A stretch of 62,810 nucleotides of DNA from Candidatus Cloacimonadota bacterium (GCA_021735645.1 JAIPGP010000008.1:1-62810); one strand, 5' to 3'. Shown: positions 1 through 10,600, counted from the first letter of the stretch. Program-made: numbers and translations. Notes: generated by a model not told the origin, from the letters alone.

Positions 1-135
1 AATATTGCTTCTGAAATTCAAAGAAACTTATCGTTTCATAATGTTTCATTAATAGACCTCCATTGAATATTTGATAGCAAATTTCCACCGAGTAATCTTA
101 TTGTCAAGTTTTACGGAGACAGCCGGATAGTCATT
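1..135 (-). mobile_element. 5' end of an IS1595-like insertion sequence, left copy (truncated by contig end)
   Basis: These 135 bases are a perfect inverted copy of the last 135 bases of the window. Read on the minus strand they hold a terminal stretch (AATGACTATCCGGCTGTCTC onward), a TTGACA box, a GGAGG ribosome site and an ATG at position 49 starting MKHYETISFFEFQKQY, which runs off the contig. The FxEFQK start resembles IS1595-family transposases; this family assignment is inference from 16 residues. The inner boundary lies at about 135, where similarity to the right copy stops. The cheA stop codon lies inside the repeat, so the element end supplies the last codon or two of cheA. Confidence 0.65.
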
Positions 136-2053
136 TTTTCTTAAAGACGGTGTTAACCATATCCTGGGGATTCAGGATAGGCACAATTTTGCCAGAACCC
201 AGAATAGTGGCACCAGCAATATTTCTAATACTTTTCAAGTGAGGATTAAAGCTTTTAACGAGTATTTCCTGTTCTTCTTCGATGCCATCGATCCTGATGG
301 CAATCTGCCTGCCTTCATCATTGATCAGCATCACCAGTAAGCGGTCAGATTTGGGGGGAGAGAAGCCTTTCTCTAAGATGCTTTCTAAACATGCCAAAGG
401 TACAAGCTCCCGCTCATAATAGATAATAGACTTATTCTCAATAGTTTTAATATCTTCTTTTTTTATCAGTAAAACCCGGTCGATGCGTGTAGTAGGAATC
501 ACATATTCACCATCTCCGGCATGCACAATAATCCCGCGAAAAGTTACAAGTGAAACCGGTAATTCTATCACAAACCTGGTGCCCTTGTCCTTTTCTGTTT
601 TCACCTCTATAGTACCCTCCAGATCATCGATACTGCGTTTCATGATCGCCAGTCCCAATCCCCTGCCGGATATCTCATTAACTGTATCACTGGTAGAGAT
701 GCCGGATCTGTAGATATACTGAATAAGTTTGTCTTCAGCTTCCAGATCCTGATTTTGGATTGTACCCTGGGCTTGAACAGCCATCTTGAGTTTCTTAAGA
801 TTTATACCTGCCCCGTCATCTTCGATCGTAAAGCGAATTCGTTTCTTATGCGAACGCTCCAGATTGATACTGATCACCCCCATCTCATCTTTTTGCTTTC
901 GTTTACGTTCTGCAGGCTTTTCTATGCCATGATCGATAGAATTTCTCAGAAGGTGTATAAGGGGGTTTTTTAACCGTTCCAGGATTCTACGGTCTATTTC
1001 AATTGCTTCTCCGCGAATGATCAGTTTCACAGACTTGCCATTTTCCCGTGATAAGTCCCGCACAATTTTAGGAAACAATTCCAGCACTTCCGAAAAAGGC
1101 ACCATCATAATCTTTTTTGTATCCCACAATAAAGTATCCACCTGCAGATTAATAGCTTCACTTTCATCTTCCCAGAATTTAAGCATCCGGGCTAAATCCG
1201 CTTCGGTCTTTTTTGCCAGAGTATCGCCCCAATGTAAAAATCTCAGTGTTTTTTGCAATGCCTTGTACTCCATCTGCGAGCAGCAATTTTCTGATTTCTG
1301 ACCTTTAATTTCACGCAGCAGGTTTACGCTGGGTATTATCTCCGAAGCTCCTGTTCTCCATCTGGCAAAGTGTTTCAGCATTACCTGTAACTGCTTTTTC
1401 ATCTGAATTGTGCTTAATTTAACTGCCAGCATCTCTTCCAGCTGCATAAGCAATTTATCGAGTTTACTGATTGAAACACGTATGGTTTCTCTGTCTTCCT
1501 GTTTCCAGTTATCATCCGCAAAAGTCTGCTGACTTACTATTTTTGGAAGAGATGTCATCCCTGCTGTTACGGGTTCATGCTCATACATTTCCTCATCGAT
1601 TACAGGCACAGCAGCATCTTCAGATGCACTATTAGAGCCATTTGAAAGCTTAATCAGCAGGCTTTTGAGACTACTTACAATACTGATAACATTATAGCTA
1701 ACGCTGCTATCTCCACCGATCCTGACTGCCAGAATCTTACGAATAAGATCAATGGAACGAAGCAGCAGGTCCACTCCTTCCGCATTCAAATGCCGTTCAC
1801 CTGATTTCAAAATAGAAAAAACTGTTTCCAGCTCCTGGCAAACCGTTTCCACTTCCAGAATGTCGACCGCACGTGATGCTCCCTTCAGGGTATGTGCCTG
1901 CCGGTAGATCAATTCCAGCAATTCCAGCCGCTCTGCCTCAGAATCTGCTTTCTCCAGAGCCAATAGACTGGTAGTCATTGTCTCTAATATCTCTTCTGCT
2001 TCAATTTCGAAAGCAGCAATTATCCGCTGCAGGAATTCATCCTTTTCGCTCAT
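131..2053 (-). CDS. cheA: Chemotaxis histidine kinase CheA
   Basis: This is the central kinase of a chemosensory array: it autophosphorylates on a histidine in its HPt domain under receptor control. The 640 residues show an HPt domain (about 1-115) with the AHTLKG box and His54, a linker (115-190), a dimerisation helix pair (about 190-330), an ATPase domain with N box (about 366-375), DDGAG (412-416) and GRGLGLAI (463-470), and a CheW-like domain (about 505-640). No clear P2 CheY-binding domain is visible in the short linker. It overlaps the upstream receptor gene by four bases (ATGA), so they are translationally coupled. The stop codon falls within the IS end repeat, so the natural C-terminus may have been altered by a few residues. 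It lies last in the operon; no cheY or cheB accompanies it here. Confidence 0.95.
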   Translation of the reverse strand: MSEKDEFLQRIIAAFEIEAEEILETMTTSLLALEKADSEAERLELLELIYRQAHTLKGASRAVDILEVETVCQELETVFSILKSGERHLNAEGVDLLLRSIDLIRKILAVRIGGDSSVSYNVISIVSSLKSLLIKLSNGSNSASEDAAVPVIDEEMYEHEPVTAGMTSLPKIVSQQTFADDNWKQEDRETIRVSISKLDKLLMQLEEMLAVKLSTIQMKKQLQVMLKHFARWRTGASEIIPSVNLLREIKGQKSENCCSQMEYKALQKTLRFLHWGDTLAKKTEADLARMLKFWEDESEAINLQVDTLLWDTKKIMMVPFSEVLELFPKIVRDLSRENGKSVKLIIRGEAIEIDRRILERLKNPLIHLLRNSIDHGIEKPAERKRKQKDEMGVISINLERSHKKRIRFTIEDDGAGINLKKLKMAVQAQGTIQNQDLEAEDKLIQYIYRSGISTSDTVNEISGRGLGLAIMKRSIDDLEGTIEVKTEKDKGTRFVIELPVSLVTFRGIIVHAGDGEYVIPTTRIDRVLLIKKEDIKTIENKSIIYYERELVPLACLESILEKGFSPPKSDRLLVMLINDEGRQIAIRIDGIEEEQEILVKSFNPHLKSIRNIAGATILGSGKIVPILNPQDMVNTVFKKK

Positions 2054-3669
2054 TTACTCACCTTATAGAAATCTATCAAATTCTGCAACCGCTCACCCAG
2101 ATGATGCAGATCATTAACTGAGGTGTTCGTCTGCTGAGTAGTAGCAGCAATCTGAGAGCTTGATTCGCGTATATTTTCCATAGCTATAACCACCTGATCC
2201 ATACCAATCAATTGCTGCTGGCTGGAAGAGGCTATCTGTACAGATGCCTGGGCGGCACGAATTACACTTTCAGAAAGCAGCTCGATTGCTTCCCGGGTTG
2301 CTTTAGTTAAATCCATTCCGGTAGCTACCACTCTACTGCCATCTTCGGTGGACATCACAACTTTATTGATTGATTTCTGTACTTCATTTAAAATACCACG
2401 CACTTCAGAAGTAGCTTCCTTAGAGCGATTTGACAAATGTTTGATCTCCTGGGCGACCACAGCAAAGCCCCGACCCTGATCTCCGGCTTTGGCAGCTTCA
2501 ATTGCGGCATTTACAGCCAGAATATTAGACTGTTCTGCCAGATCATTTACGGTAGCCGTTATCTCACCAATTGTATGGCTCAATTCACTCAAACTAAGTA
2601 CTACATTAGCTATCGAATCCATCTTTTGTTTGATAATTGCCATACTCTCTGCGGTCTCAATCACAGCTTTTCTGCCCTCTTCGGAAATCCGGGCATTCTT
2701 TTTGCCATCAGCAGATACTTCATTTGCTTTAGAATTAGAAACTTCCGCAGTCTGCTTCACTTCTTCGATCGTGGTAGTAGTTTCACCTATGGCAGTAGCA
2801 GTCTGTGTGGCACTGGCTGCCAGTTGCGAAACACCACTCATGATCTCACTTGAAGATGATGATAATACACCCACACCTTCCTTTATCTCAGATATCTGTT
2901 TATGCAATACTTTTTTCATAGTTATCAAAGACTTAATAAGCATTCCTACTTCATCACTTCGTTTTGACTCTGCCAATTCAACGTTTAAATCGCCTTCTGC
3001 AATTTTCTCAGAAGCGGCTGTAGCCCGTTGCAGGGGCTGGGCAATTGTGAGGATGAAATAATAAGTTAACAAAATTATTATGAGCAGGCTAAGACCGCCT
3101 ATCAAGAGAATTATCCTTCTTGTTCTCACGCTCCTCTGTTCCACATGCCGTAGATTGTACTCTAGATGCTTTTCTTCTTCTGCTCTAATCTCACCAATCA
3201 CACTGCGAAACTCATCCATGATATGTTTGCCTTCACCTTTACTCATATGCTGCCTGGCAGCCTCAATCCCATCACTCTCAACAATCCCGATCGTATATGC
3301 CATATCAGCCATCTTTGATCGAGCCAGTGTCTCCAACTGATCTAATAAACGTTCCTGCTCTTGGTGACCCTGAAATTTTAGTTTCAATTCCAGTAAATGC
3401 TCTTCTACATGCTCAGAAGCATGAATATAAGGCTCCAGATACTTCTCATTTCCAGTAACCAGATAACCTCGCTGACCCGTCTCTGCATTTGTGATATGTC
3501 CTTCAAATAAATTCAGATCACCTAATACTGACATAGTGGAAAATGTCTCGTCTGCATTGCGATCCATTTGTTTCACGTTACCAAGAGTCACAATACTCAA
3601 TATTGCTAATAAAACAAAAATTATCCCAAATCCTAATCCTATCTTAGTTCCAATCTTTAAATTCTTCAC
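2050..3669 (-). CDS. Methyl-accepting chemotaxis protein with CHASE3 sensor domain
   Basis: This is a transmembrane chemoreceptor. TM1 spans about residues 9-30. A helical periplasmic CHASE3-type domain follows, with the hallmark ETGQRGYLVTGNEKYLEPY at about 63-81. TM2 is at about 185-209 and a HAMP domain at about 210-262. The cytoplasmic signalling hairpin carries the conserved tip around SNILAVNAAIEAAKAGDQGR. The ligand is unknown; CHASE3 domains have no single known ligand. Translation starts at a GTG at 3669, seven bases after a strong GGAGG. It sits directly between cheW and cheA, so it is probably the dedicated receptor of this cluster. The C-terminus (FYKVSK) lacks the pentapeptide tether used by CheR/CheB in enteric receptors. 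Confidence 0.95.
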   Translation of the reverse strand: MKNLKIGTKIGLGFGIIFVLLAILSIVTLGNVKQMDRNADETFSTMSVLGDLNLFEGHITNAETGQRGYLVTGNEKYLEPYIHASEHVEEHLLELKLKFQGHQEQERLLDQLETLARSKMADMAYTIGIVESDGIEAARQHMSKGEGKHIMDEFRSVIGEIRAEEEKHLEYNLRHVEQRSVRTRRIILLIGGLSLLIIILLTYYFILTIAQPLQRATAASEKIAEGDLNVELAESKRSDEVGMLIKSLITMKKVLHKQISEIKEGVGVLSSSSSEIMSGVSQLAASATQTATAIGETTTTIEEVKQTAEVSNSKANEVSADGKKNARISEEGRKAVIETAESMAIIKQKMDSIANVVLSLSELSHTIGEITATVNDLAEQSNILAVNAAIEAAKAGDQGRGFAVVAQEIKHLSNRSKEATSEVRGILNEVQKSINKVVMSTEDGSRVVATGMDLTKATREAIELLSESVIRAAQASVQIASSSQQQLIGMDQVVIAMENIRESSSQIAATTQQTNTSVNDLHHLGERLQNLIDFYKVSK

Positions 3670-3693
3670 TTTAATTCCTCCTTTGGAAGTTCC

Positions 3694-4212
3694 TTAGACC
3701 TTCTCATCTATTATTATTCTTTTATCTTTAAAAAACTCCAGGGTATTAATGATTATCAGCCTGTCTTTGGTTACACCTCTAATCAAAGCTGACTTGATTC
3801 CGGCAATATTTGGCAGTTTTGCCTGCATTTCGTTCTCCGGCACTTCTTCCCTACCTGCCACTTCATCGCATAATATTCCAAATTTTATACCCTCATATCC
3901 TACGACGATCACCCGGTTCAGATTAGTGATCCCCTTATCCGGCAAACGAAAAAGCTTCTTAATATCCAATACAGCCAATATTTCGCCCTGCACATTAATC
4001 ATACCCAATATATAATCCGGTGTACAGGGTATATCTGTAAATCGTTTTAAGGCAATCACTCTGTCAACATATTCTGCTTCCAGACCATATTTCTCATCTG
4101 CCAGGAAAAAAGTGAGTACCGGTATGCAGACTCCCTTTTGTTCGGCAGATGGTATTGCTGCTGCCAGCGACTCTGCCCGTTGCTTTAATATCTTCTGATT
4201 TTCGCTTACCAT
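3694..4212 (-). CDS. cheW: CheW-like adaptor protein (copy 1)
   Basis: This 172-residue single-domain CheW protein links the receptor to CheA. After about 25 variable residues the CheW fold begins with VLTFFLADEKYGLEAEYVDR. The typical core IPCTPDYILGMINVQGEILAVLDIKKLF lies in the middle, and it ends with a GVTKDRLIIINTLEFF strand. The start codon lies one base after the cheR stop, with a purine-rich ribosome site inside the end of cheR. A second CheW (5665-6120) opens the operon. Two paralogous adaptors in a five-gene cluster suggest alternative coupling of receptors, as in Frz- or pilus-type chemosensory systems. That comparison is inference. Confidence 0.92.
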   Translation of the reverse strand: MVSENQKILKQRAESLAAAIPSAEQKGVCIPVLTFFLADEKYGLEAEYVDRVIALKRFTDIPCTPDYILGMINVQGEILAVLDIKKLFRLPDKGITNLNRVIVVGYEGIKFGILCDEVAGREEVPENEMQAKLPNIAGIKSALIRGVTKDRLIIINTLEFFKDKRIIIDEKV

Positions 4213-4213
4213 A

Positions 4214-5668
4214 TCACATTTCCTCTCTCAGCTCTTTCATCTTCCTGAAAATATCCGATACTATTAAATCCAGATAATCATCAATCAATTCCCTCTGATC
4301 GCTATTCTCAAGCAGACGCTCTACTTCCGCAAAACACCTGTCCCGCTCCTTAATGTCTCCCCGCTGATGTGCCAGTATTCCTGACTGATAATATGCTAAT
4401 ACATAGCCAGGTTCCATAGTTATTATATGTTCCAGCGTCTGTCTGGCTAATTTGTAGACTTTCTTTTTGATCTGCATTAGTGCCAGCAGAAAAAAGATAG
4501 TGCTCTGGGATTGCTCTGCTTTAATTATTTCCTGACAAAGCAGTTCTGCCTCATCATACTTATTCTGTTTCATTTTACTTTTAATTAACAACTCCTGAAA
4601 CTCTGCGGGTAATTCCAGCAGTGTTTTTGCTCTTTGCGATATCAGATTATCTACTCGCAGATAAAGCCCTTCCCGATACAAAAACCTTAATCTTTCAAAT
4701 CCTTTTTCAGCTGCACTGCTTTCTGGATCCACCTCAGCTGATGCAACAGGAGATGATTTCTCATTGTGCTTAATTTGCTCCGGTAAGGCACGTTCTATCC
4801 CGGAATGAATAAAAGGCTCAGATGAAAGGCTGTTCCTGATAAAAAAACTCCTGCCGGCATAAAATCGCCTGATGAACCGCTCACAAATATTTAAGCTTAC
4901 TTCTACCGGACTTAATACTAATAATCCTTCTTCCACAAGAGCATCATAAAAACCTGCCGTTATTTTTCTGATCAATTCCTGAGAAAAATAGATCAGCACA
5001 TTGCGGCAAAATATGATATTTACTCCCGACAACAGTGCTGGTTCAGTTGCCAGATTATGACTACGAAATTCCACCATTTCCTTTAAGCAATCACAAATCC
5101 GATAGCGATTTTCATCATCTTCTTCCACATATTTCATAAACCACTTCGGTGTCTTTCGAAAAGACCATTTGGAATATACTCCTGCTCTTGCCTTCTCTAA
5201 TACCAAAGGGTTAATATCTGTTCCCAAAATCCGTACCTGCCATTTTTCACGGTCTGGCAGCATCTCACGTATTAGTCCCGCCAGTGAATATACCTCTTCA
5301 CCAGAAGAACAACCCGCACTCCAGACAGTCAAGCGTCTTTCTGCTTTCCGGTTATGATAGATAAAATTATTGAGATATTCATTACGCAAATAATCGAATG
5401 CCTCACCTTCTCGAAGAAAATAGGTCTCCCCAATCGTTATATAGGATGCCAGTAATTCCAGGTCAGCACGCCTAAGCCGAGGACTCAGCAGCCAGTTAAT
5501 ATAACTTTCTGCCGTTTTATGTTTAGTCATAATTGCAACTTCCCAGATTTTCCGGCTTAATTCGTTGTCTCGCTTGGCTGTATATAGAAGTCCCAGATTC
5601 TCCAGCAGAAAAGTCTTTATCCGACTTAAATACGGTTCGTTGATTACTCTGGTCATACCGGGATTCAT
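4214..5668 (-). CDS. cheR: Chemoreceptor methyltransferase CheR with C-terminal TPR-like region
   Basis: SAM-dependent methylation of receptor glutamates. The N-terminal helical domain holds ETYFLR (81-86). The SAM-binding core shows SAGCSSGEEVYSL (about 117-129), GTDINPLVLEKA (about 149-160) and FCRNVLIYFSQ. After about residue 330, helical repeats resembling TPRs follow (for example QSTIFFLLALMQIKKKVYKLAR and YVLAYYQSGILAHQRGDIKERD), giving 484 residues against about 280 for plain CheR. TPR-extended CheR proteins are known from myxobacterial Frz-type systems and similar. It overlaps the upstream cheW by four bases. No cheB demethylase is present in the cluster, so how methylation is reset is unclear from this window. 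Confidence 0.93.
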   Translation of the reverse strand: MNPGMTRVINEPYLSRIKTFLLENLGLLYTAKRDNELSRKIWEVAIMTKHKTAESYINWLLSPRLRRADLELLASYITIGETYFLREGEAFDYLRNEYLNNFIYHNRKAERRLTVWSAGCSSGEEVYSLAGLIREMLPDREKWQVRILGTDINPLVLEKARAGVYSKWSFRKTPKWFMKYVEEDDENRYRICDCLKEMVEFRSHNLATEPALLSGVNIIFCRNVLIYFSQELIRKITAGFYDALVEEGLLVLSPVEVSLNICERFIRRFYAGRSFFIRNSLSSEPFIHSGIERALPEQIKHNEKSSPVASAEVDPESSAAEKGFERLRFLYREGLYLRVDNLISQRAKTLLELPAEFQELLIKSKMKQNKYDEAELLCQEIIKAEQSQSTIFFLLALMQIKKKVYKLARQTLEHIITMEPGYVLAYYQSGILAHQRGDIKERDRCFAEVERLLENSDQRELIDDYLDLIVSDIFRKMKELREEM

Positions 5669-6120
5669 TGGTTTATCACCTTATACAGCTTTTTGAACTC
5701 ACGGTCAGAAATAAATTTATCCAAATCATTGATCAATACCGTCTTATCGGCAAACTTAAAGATGCCCTTCACATAATCCAACCCTAAAAAGAACCGCTGC
5801 GCATCTTCTATCTCTTCCCCACTTTTTTCTACAATACCCTCTACTGCTTCCGCCCAGATTGCCAATACCCTTCGTGCTGTCCGGGCAATGATCAACATAT
5901 CACTTAAGCTCTCCTCACGTTCTTTAAGTTGAAACACCCGCCGCAGGTCTATTACTGGTATTAATTCTCCATGATAGTTCAATATTCCCTTCACATATTC
6001 CGGCTTGGCTGCCATATCCTCTATTTCTACACATTTCTCGATTCGCTCCACTTCCGCCAGGTTCAAACCAAAACGCTGACCACCTTCCCGAAATATCAGA
6101 AAACTATTAGCTTTTGCCAT
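5665..6120 (-). CDS. CheW-like adaptor protein (copy 2)
   Basis: A CheW-domain protein and the first gene of the chemosensory operon. Its core (FREGGQRFGLNLAEVERI, then AAKPEYVKGILNYHGELIPVIDLRRVF) follows the family pattern. I place the start at the ATG at 6120 (MAKANSFLIF) because AGGGGG lies at the right distance. An in-frame ATG 51 bases upstream (6171) has no ribosome site and would add a poorly conserved N-terminus. It is only distantly similar to the second CheW, so the two are not a recent duplication. The region upstream to 6378 is shared with the divergent M28 peptidase gene and holds a 9-bp tandem repeat. Confidence 0.9.
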   Translation of the reverse strand: MAKANSFLIFREGGQRFGLNLAEVERIEKCVEIEDMAAKPEYVKGILNYHGELIPVIDLRRVFQLKEREESLSDMLIIARTARRVLAIWAEAVEGIVEKSGEEIEDAQRFFLGLDYVKGIFKFADKTVLINDLDKFISDREFKKLYKVINQ

Positions 6121-6245
6121 CGAACGCCCCCTGTTTACATCGCATGGCATTTTGCTGCTGTCTTTCCTCATTGTAAACTAATTTCTCTTAATAACTTATT
6201 TTTCCCGACATCTGAGATTTATCTGGCAGCCTAAGAACCGCTGCC

Positions 6246-6290
6246 TATAGGACTTATAGGACGTATAGGACTTATAGGGCTTATAGGACA
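6246..6290. repeat. Five tandem copies of a 9-bp repeat (TATAGGACT type)
   Basis: Units start at 6246, 6255, 6264, 6273 and 6282, exactly nine bases apart. All begin TATAGG, with variable last letters (ACT, ACG, ACT, GCT, ACA). They lie between the divergent cheW and M28 peptidase genes. A related three-unit array with the same period occurs at 44010-44036, so this is a dispersed intergenic repeat and not chance. No function is evident; it could be a protein-binding array or a slippage-prone microsatellite. Confidence 0.8.
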
Positions 6291-6378
6291 TAAATGCAGC
6301 CATCCTCTATATGTCATCGATTTCTTGACAATATTGAAGAGGAGAATAAAAGGACAAAAATATTCTCAGGGAGGACTT

Positions 6379-7632
6379 ATGTTAAATCCTATGAAAGTTA
6401 TCAGGGAATTAGATTTTGTGAGGTTAAGCGGAACTGCTGGAGAAAAGGAAGCTGTGGAGATAATCTGCCGGTATTTGCAAGAACTGGGTTATACTCCTGA
6501 AATAGAGAAATTCAGTTTGAACAGCTTTGAGCCCGGAGCAGCAGCAATAGAGATAGATGATCACACATTTGCAGCCACTCCTTATGGATTAAATGAAAAC
6601 GTGGCAATCTCTGGAGAATTAGTCTGGCTGGATAATATTGATATGATCAAGCTCAATCGTGGTGGATATAAAGACAAGATTGTGATGAGCTATGGTTTTA
6701 GTCGCGGTATAGCTACCTTGCTTAAAGAATATGAAGTGGCAGGATATATCAATGTGGGGGGACCATTTCGTAAAGCGACCAGTTTGAGTCACCGTCAGTC
6801 TTCCTTTGAAAGTGGCTATACCCACTCCGTAACAGTGGATCATGACACAGCGATTAAATTAAAGAAATACAGTAATAAAACAGTGAAGCTGAAAATAAAG
6901 CAGACTGTGATGAAAAGCAAAGGGCATAATATAATTGTAGATATTCCTGGAGCTGGACTGGATAATACTCTCACTTTGGCAGGTGGTCATCTGGACAGTG
7001 TGGCTCATAGTCCCGGAGCCAGTGATAATGGCGGTGGAATCGTAACATTATTAAAGATAGCAGAATATTACAGTAAGCATAAATTGCAGCGAGATCTGCG
7101 TCTGGTATTTTTTGGGGGCGAGGAATTAGGTCTTCTGGGCAGTCAGAACTATGTGAAAGACCATTTAGAAGAGTTGAAAGCCCGACTGGGTTTAATGTTA
7201 AATATAGATGTGAGTGGAGATGCAATCGGTGTAGATGCCGTAGCAGTGATAGGTACAGATTTCCTGCTGGGCTATGTGGATGGCTTGATCAAGGAAACCG
7301 GCTACATGTTCCAGCGTAAACTTGATATTTACAGCAGCGACTGCATGCCGTTCAGCGTTTATGAATTTCCTTCTGTGAATCTGGCAAGATTCGGAGGCAA
7401 GGCTTCTCGTTATATTCACACTGACGGTGATAACTATAAAAATGTAACTAAAGAAGGTTACGAAAGTTGTATTAGAGTGGCGATTCATCTGCTGGATAGA
7501 ATTATCAATGCCGGAGTATATCCTGTGGATAGAGAGATTGACAGCAGTCTGCGTGAGAAAATAGAAAAATATATCTGGAATCTCACTTATGAAGAGCCAA
7601 AACTTGAATGGACCAAAAATTATAAAAAATAG
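6379..7632 (+). CDS. M28-family zinc aminopeptidase
   Basis: A cytoplasmic-looking metallopeptidase of the M28 type; there is no signal peptide. The metal and catalytic motifs are in order: GGHLDS (His204), the bridging Asp in SPGASDNGGG (about 216), the catalytic Glu-Glu in FFGGEELGLLG (248-249), Asp in NIDVSGD (about 277) and a final His in SRYIHTDGDN. An insert of about 100 residues (80-190) sits where PA or lid domains occur in relatives. The start at 6379 is chosen for its GGGAGG ribosome site; an earlier in-frame codon at 6325 lacks one. The TAG stop is followed, in the same frame and after only two codons, by the next gene's ATG, so the two are co-transcribed. Confidence 0.9.
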   Translation: MLNPMKVIRELDFVRLSGTAGEKEAVEIICRYLQELGYTPEIEKFSLNSFEPGAAAIEIDDHTFAATPYGLNENVAISGELVWLDNIDMIKLNRGGYKDKIVMSYGFSRGIATLLKEYEVAGYINVGGPFRKATSLSHRQSSFESGYTHSVTVDHDTAIKLKKYSNKTVKLKIKQTVMKSKGHNIIVDIPGAGLDNTLTLAGGHLDSVAHSPGASDNGGGIVTLLKIAEYYSKHKLQRDLRLVFFGGEELGLLGSQNYVKDHLEELKARLGLMLNIDVSGDAIGVDAVAVIGTDFLLGYVDGLIKETGYMFQRKLDIYSSDCMPFSVYEFPSVNLARFGGKASRYIHTDGDNYKNVTKEGYESCIRVAIHLLDRIINAGVYPVDREIDSSLREKIEKYIWNLTYEEPKLEWTKNYKK

Positions 7633-7638
7633 GACTAC

Positions 7639-10600
7639 ATGCGAAAATTTGAAAAGAAAATAGTTAAGCTGCGAAAATCGCAGAACCTGGTGACAACCAG
7701 CCGTTACCTGATTCTGGCAATAGCATTGTTCCTGATCATCCAGATACTTTTTTATGGTTTGTATCAGGCAAATTTAGGGAGATTACCCCAATTCTATACT
7801 GCATTCACTCTGAAAGTGCTACTGATCATGGGCTTGCTTTTTATGGCTGTGTCCTGTATGAGAGCCTGGATTAATGACCGAGAAGCTGCTGCCCTGCTGG
7901 ACAGATATAATCACGATAAGCAGGATACATATCAAAATGCCTGGGAACTATTACATCTGGAAAAACAGAGAAATGAATTGATTGAATTGGTGCTTTTCCA
8001 GGCAGATAAGAAAAGCGAATCTCAGGAAATTAAAGCAGACCGCAGTCCCCTGAAATCTATCTGGCAGATTGCAACAGCTATTGCAATTACTTTACTGATG
8101 ATCTTTATCTTTGACAGCCGGGGCTTAGCAGATTCAATTAGTTATTTCCAGCAAATGAAGCTGCCGCCTGAGCAGCACAAAGCATTTGTGGAAGTAATTC
8201 CCGGAAATATTGCCATTTCCCGCGGCAGTGACCTGCTGGTGGAAGTACTTAATGCCGAAGCAGGTGTGGAACATCGGCTGCTATGGAAACGTGAGAAAAT
8301 CTGGCGGGAAGAAGTGATCTTTGAGAACCGTAAACGCTTTGAGAATCTGGACCATTCCCTGAGCTACTGTGTGAAAACGCCCTATGCAGTCAGCGATACT
8401 TTCCAGGTGGACGTATATGACCTGCCTGTAGTGCAGGAATATAACGTGAAGTATGACTATCCCGCATATACAGGTATGAAAGGTGAACTGCTGCAAAAAG
8501 CCAGCGGACACCTGAAAGCTCTGTCGGGTACAGATATTACACTGTCTATTAAAGCAAATAACCCTATTGATACAGCTTTAGTGGTTTTTGATGATGGGGC
8601 TATGCTGCGAATGGACAGGCAGGGTAAAAGTGATTTTCAAGTCAAATTTGAACTTGAAAAAAACGGCTTTTATCGCGTTAATCTACAGGATTTTCTGGGT
8701 AATATGAATGATCGCGTGGAAAAAACTATGACTGCTATTCCTGATGCTTATCCGGAAATCGTGATACTTTCTCCCGGCAGAGATACGCTATTAGACCAGA
8801 ATATGCTACTGCCTCTTTCTATTCGCGCTACTGATGACTATGGCTTACAAAATCTGAAATTGAAGTATTACATTAATAATGAAGCAGAAGACAGCCTGAT
8901 AGTGCAGAAAGATATCACTGGCAGTGCTATTGAGCTGGAATACATCTTTAACCTCAATGATATCTGGCTGATCCCGGGAGACCGCTTGAATTACTGGCTG
9001 GAAATCACCGATAATACTCCCTGGGGACAAACTACCCGCAGTGAAAGGTATATCGCCCGGTTCCCTTCTATTTCGGAGATTTATGCTGAAATAGAAGCAG
9101 AAGAAGAAGCTAAAACAAATTATCTGGAGAAACTCTCGGAAGACAGTGAGCTTTTACAGAAAGACTTCGAAGAGAAACGCCGGGAATTGATGAAAAAGGA
9201 AGATTACGACTGGGAAGATAAAAAAGACCTGGAAAACCTGATGCAGAAACAGGAAGAGCTATCTGAAAACGTTGAAAACATGGCAGAAAGCTATCAGGAC
9301 TTAGTTGATAAAATGCAGAATAACCAAGCTCTTTCCCAGGAAACTCTGGAGAAGATGCAGCGTATCCAGGAACTGATGGAAGAAATCTCCAGCGATGAAA
9401 TGAAACAGGCTATGGAAGATATGCAGAAAGCCATGGAGAATATGGACCCTGAAATGATGCAGAAAGCTATGGAAAACATGAAATTCTCCATGGAGGACTT
9501 CTCCCAGCAGATAGACCAGACCTTGAAACTTCTGGAGGACATCAAAAAAGAGCAGACTATGCAGAAAGCTCTGGAAATTGCTGAAGAAATGGAAAAAATG
9601 CAGTCTGATTTAAATGAGCGAACTGAAGAAGGCTCTGAAAGCAGCGAGAAACTGGCAGAAGAGCAACAGCAGCAGCAGGATAAACTGGCAGAACTGCAGA
9701 AACAGATGGAAGAAGCTCTGGCTCTACTTGATCCGCAAAAGGACAGCAAGGTACAGGAGCAAATGCAAAACCTGATGGAAAGCGGGATGATGGACAGCCT
9801 GGATAGTGACATCAGTTCCGCCAGCCAGAAATTGCAGCAGCAGGAAATGAGCCAGGCACAGCAATCGCAGCAAAATGCAATGAGTAAAATGCAGAGATTG
9901 CGCTCGCACTTAGAGAATATGAGTTCTATGATGAGCATGAGCGGCTCAATGGACATCGCTGCTGCATTGGATGTAGCTATCCGCAGCTTTATTTTTATGA
10001 GTCGCCAGCAGCAGAACATTAGCTCCAGTTATGCCCGTGACCCTTTCATAATATTACCTGACCTGATCGCAGAATTTGAAGGGATAAATCTTGCCCTGCA
10101 GAAACTTTATGCCGTGCCTATGATCGTACTGGCTCTGGGTCCTAAATTCGTTTATGATGTAAATTATACTATGGCAGAATTCAGAGAGCTTTTTCAATAT
10201 ATCAATGATGCCAAGTCCGGCAAAGTAGCCGAATATCTGCTTAATATCCAAAAAGGGATAAATATGATGATCTATGATCTGATGCAGAGCAGCCAGAATA
10301 TGCAGCAGGGTGGTGGCGGAGGTGGCATGCAGTCACTTATGCAGCAATTGCAGCAGATGAGCGAGCAACAGATGATGATGAATATGATGACCCAGCAAAT
10401 CTATCAGCAGATGATGCAGGGTGGTAAACCCAGCCAGCAGATGCTGCAGGAAATGCGCCGGCTGGCAGAAGAAGAAGAACGACTGGCTGAGAACCTGAAA
10501 AGATCACTGCAGAACAATCCGGAAGCCCAAAAACAGACAAGCTCTATCAACAAGATGATAGAAGACCTGGAAGGTATATCCCGCAACTTGAAACGCGGCA

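Noticed and set aside
2437-3061. Plus-strand frames of 138 and 190 codons opposite the chemoreceptor gene
   Set aside because: They are antisense to a well-supported receptor and show no domain or ribosome site.
7630-7644. Possible fusion of the M28 peptidase and DUF4175-like protein by readthrough of TAG
   Set aside because: Both proteins are complete by family comparison, and the second has its own ATG and membrane-type N-terminus. Same-frame adjacency is probably coincidence.
9294-10019. A 241-codon minus-strand frame inside the DUF4175-like gene, rich in Ser and Cys
   Set aside because: It is the mirror of the Gln/Met/Glu-rich coiled-coil coding sequence; composition and position show it is not a gene.
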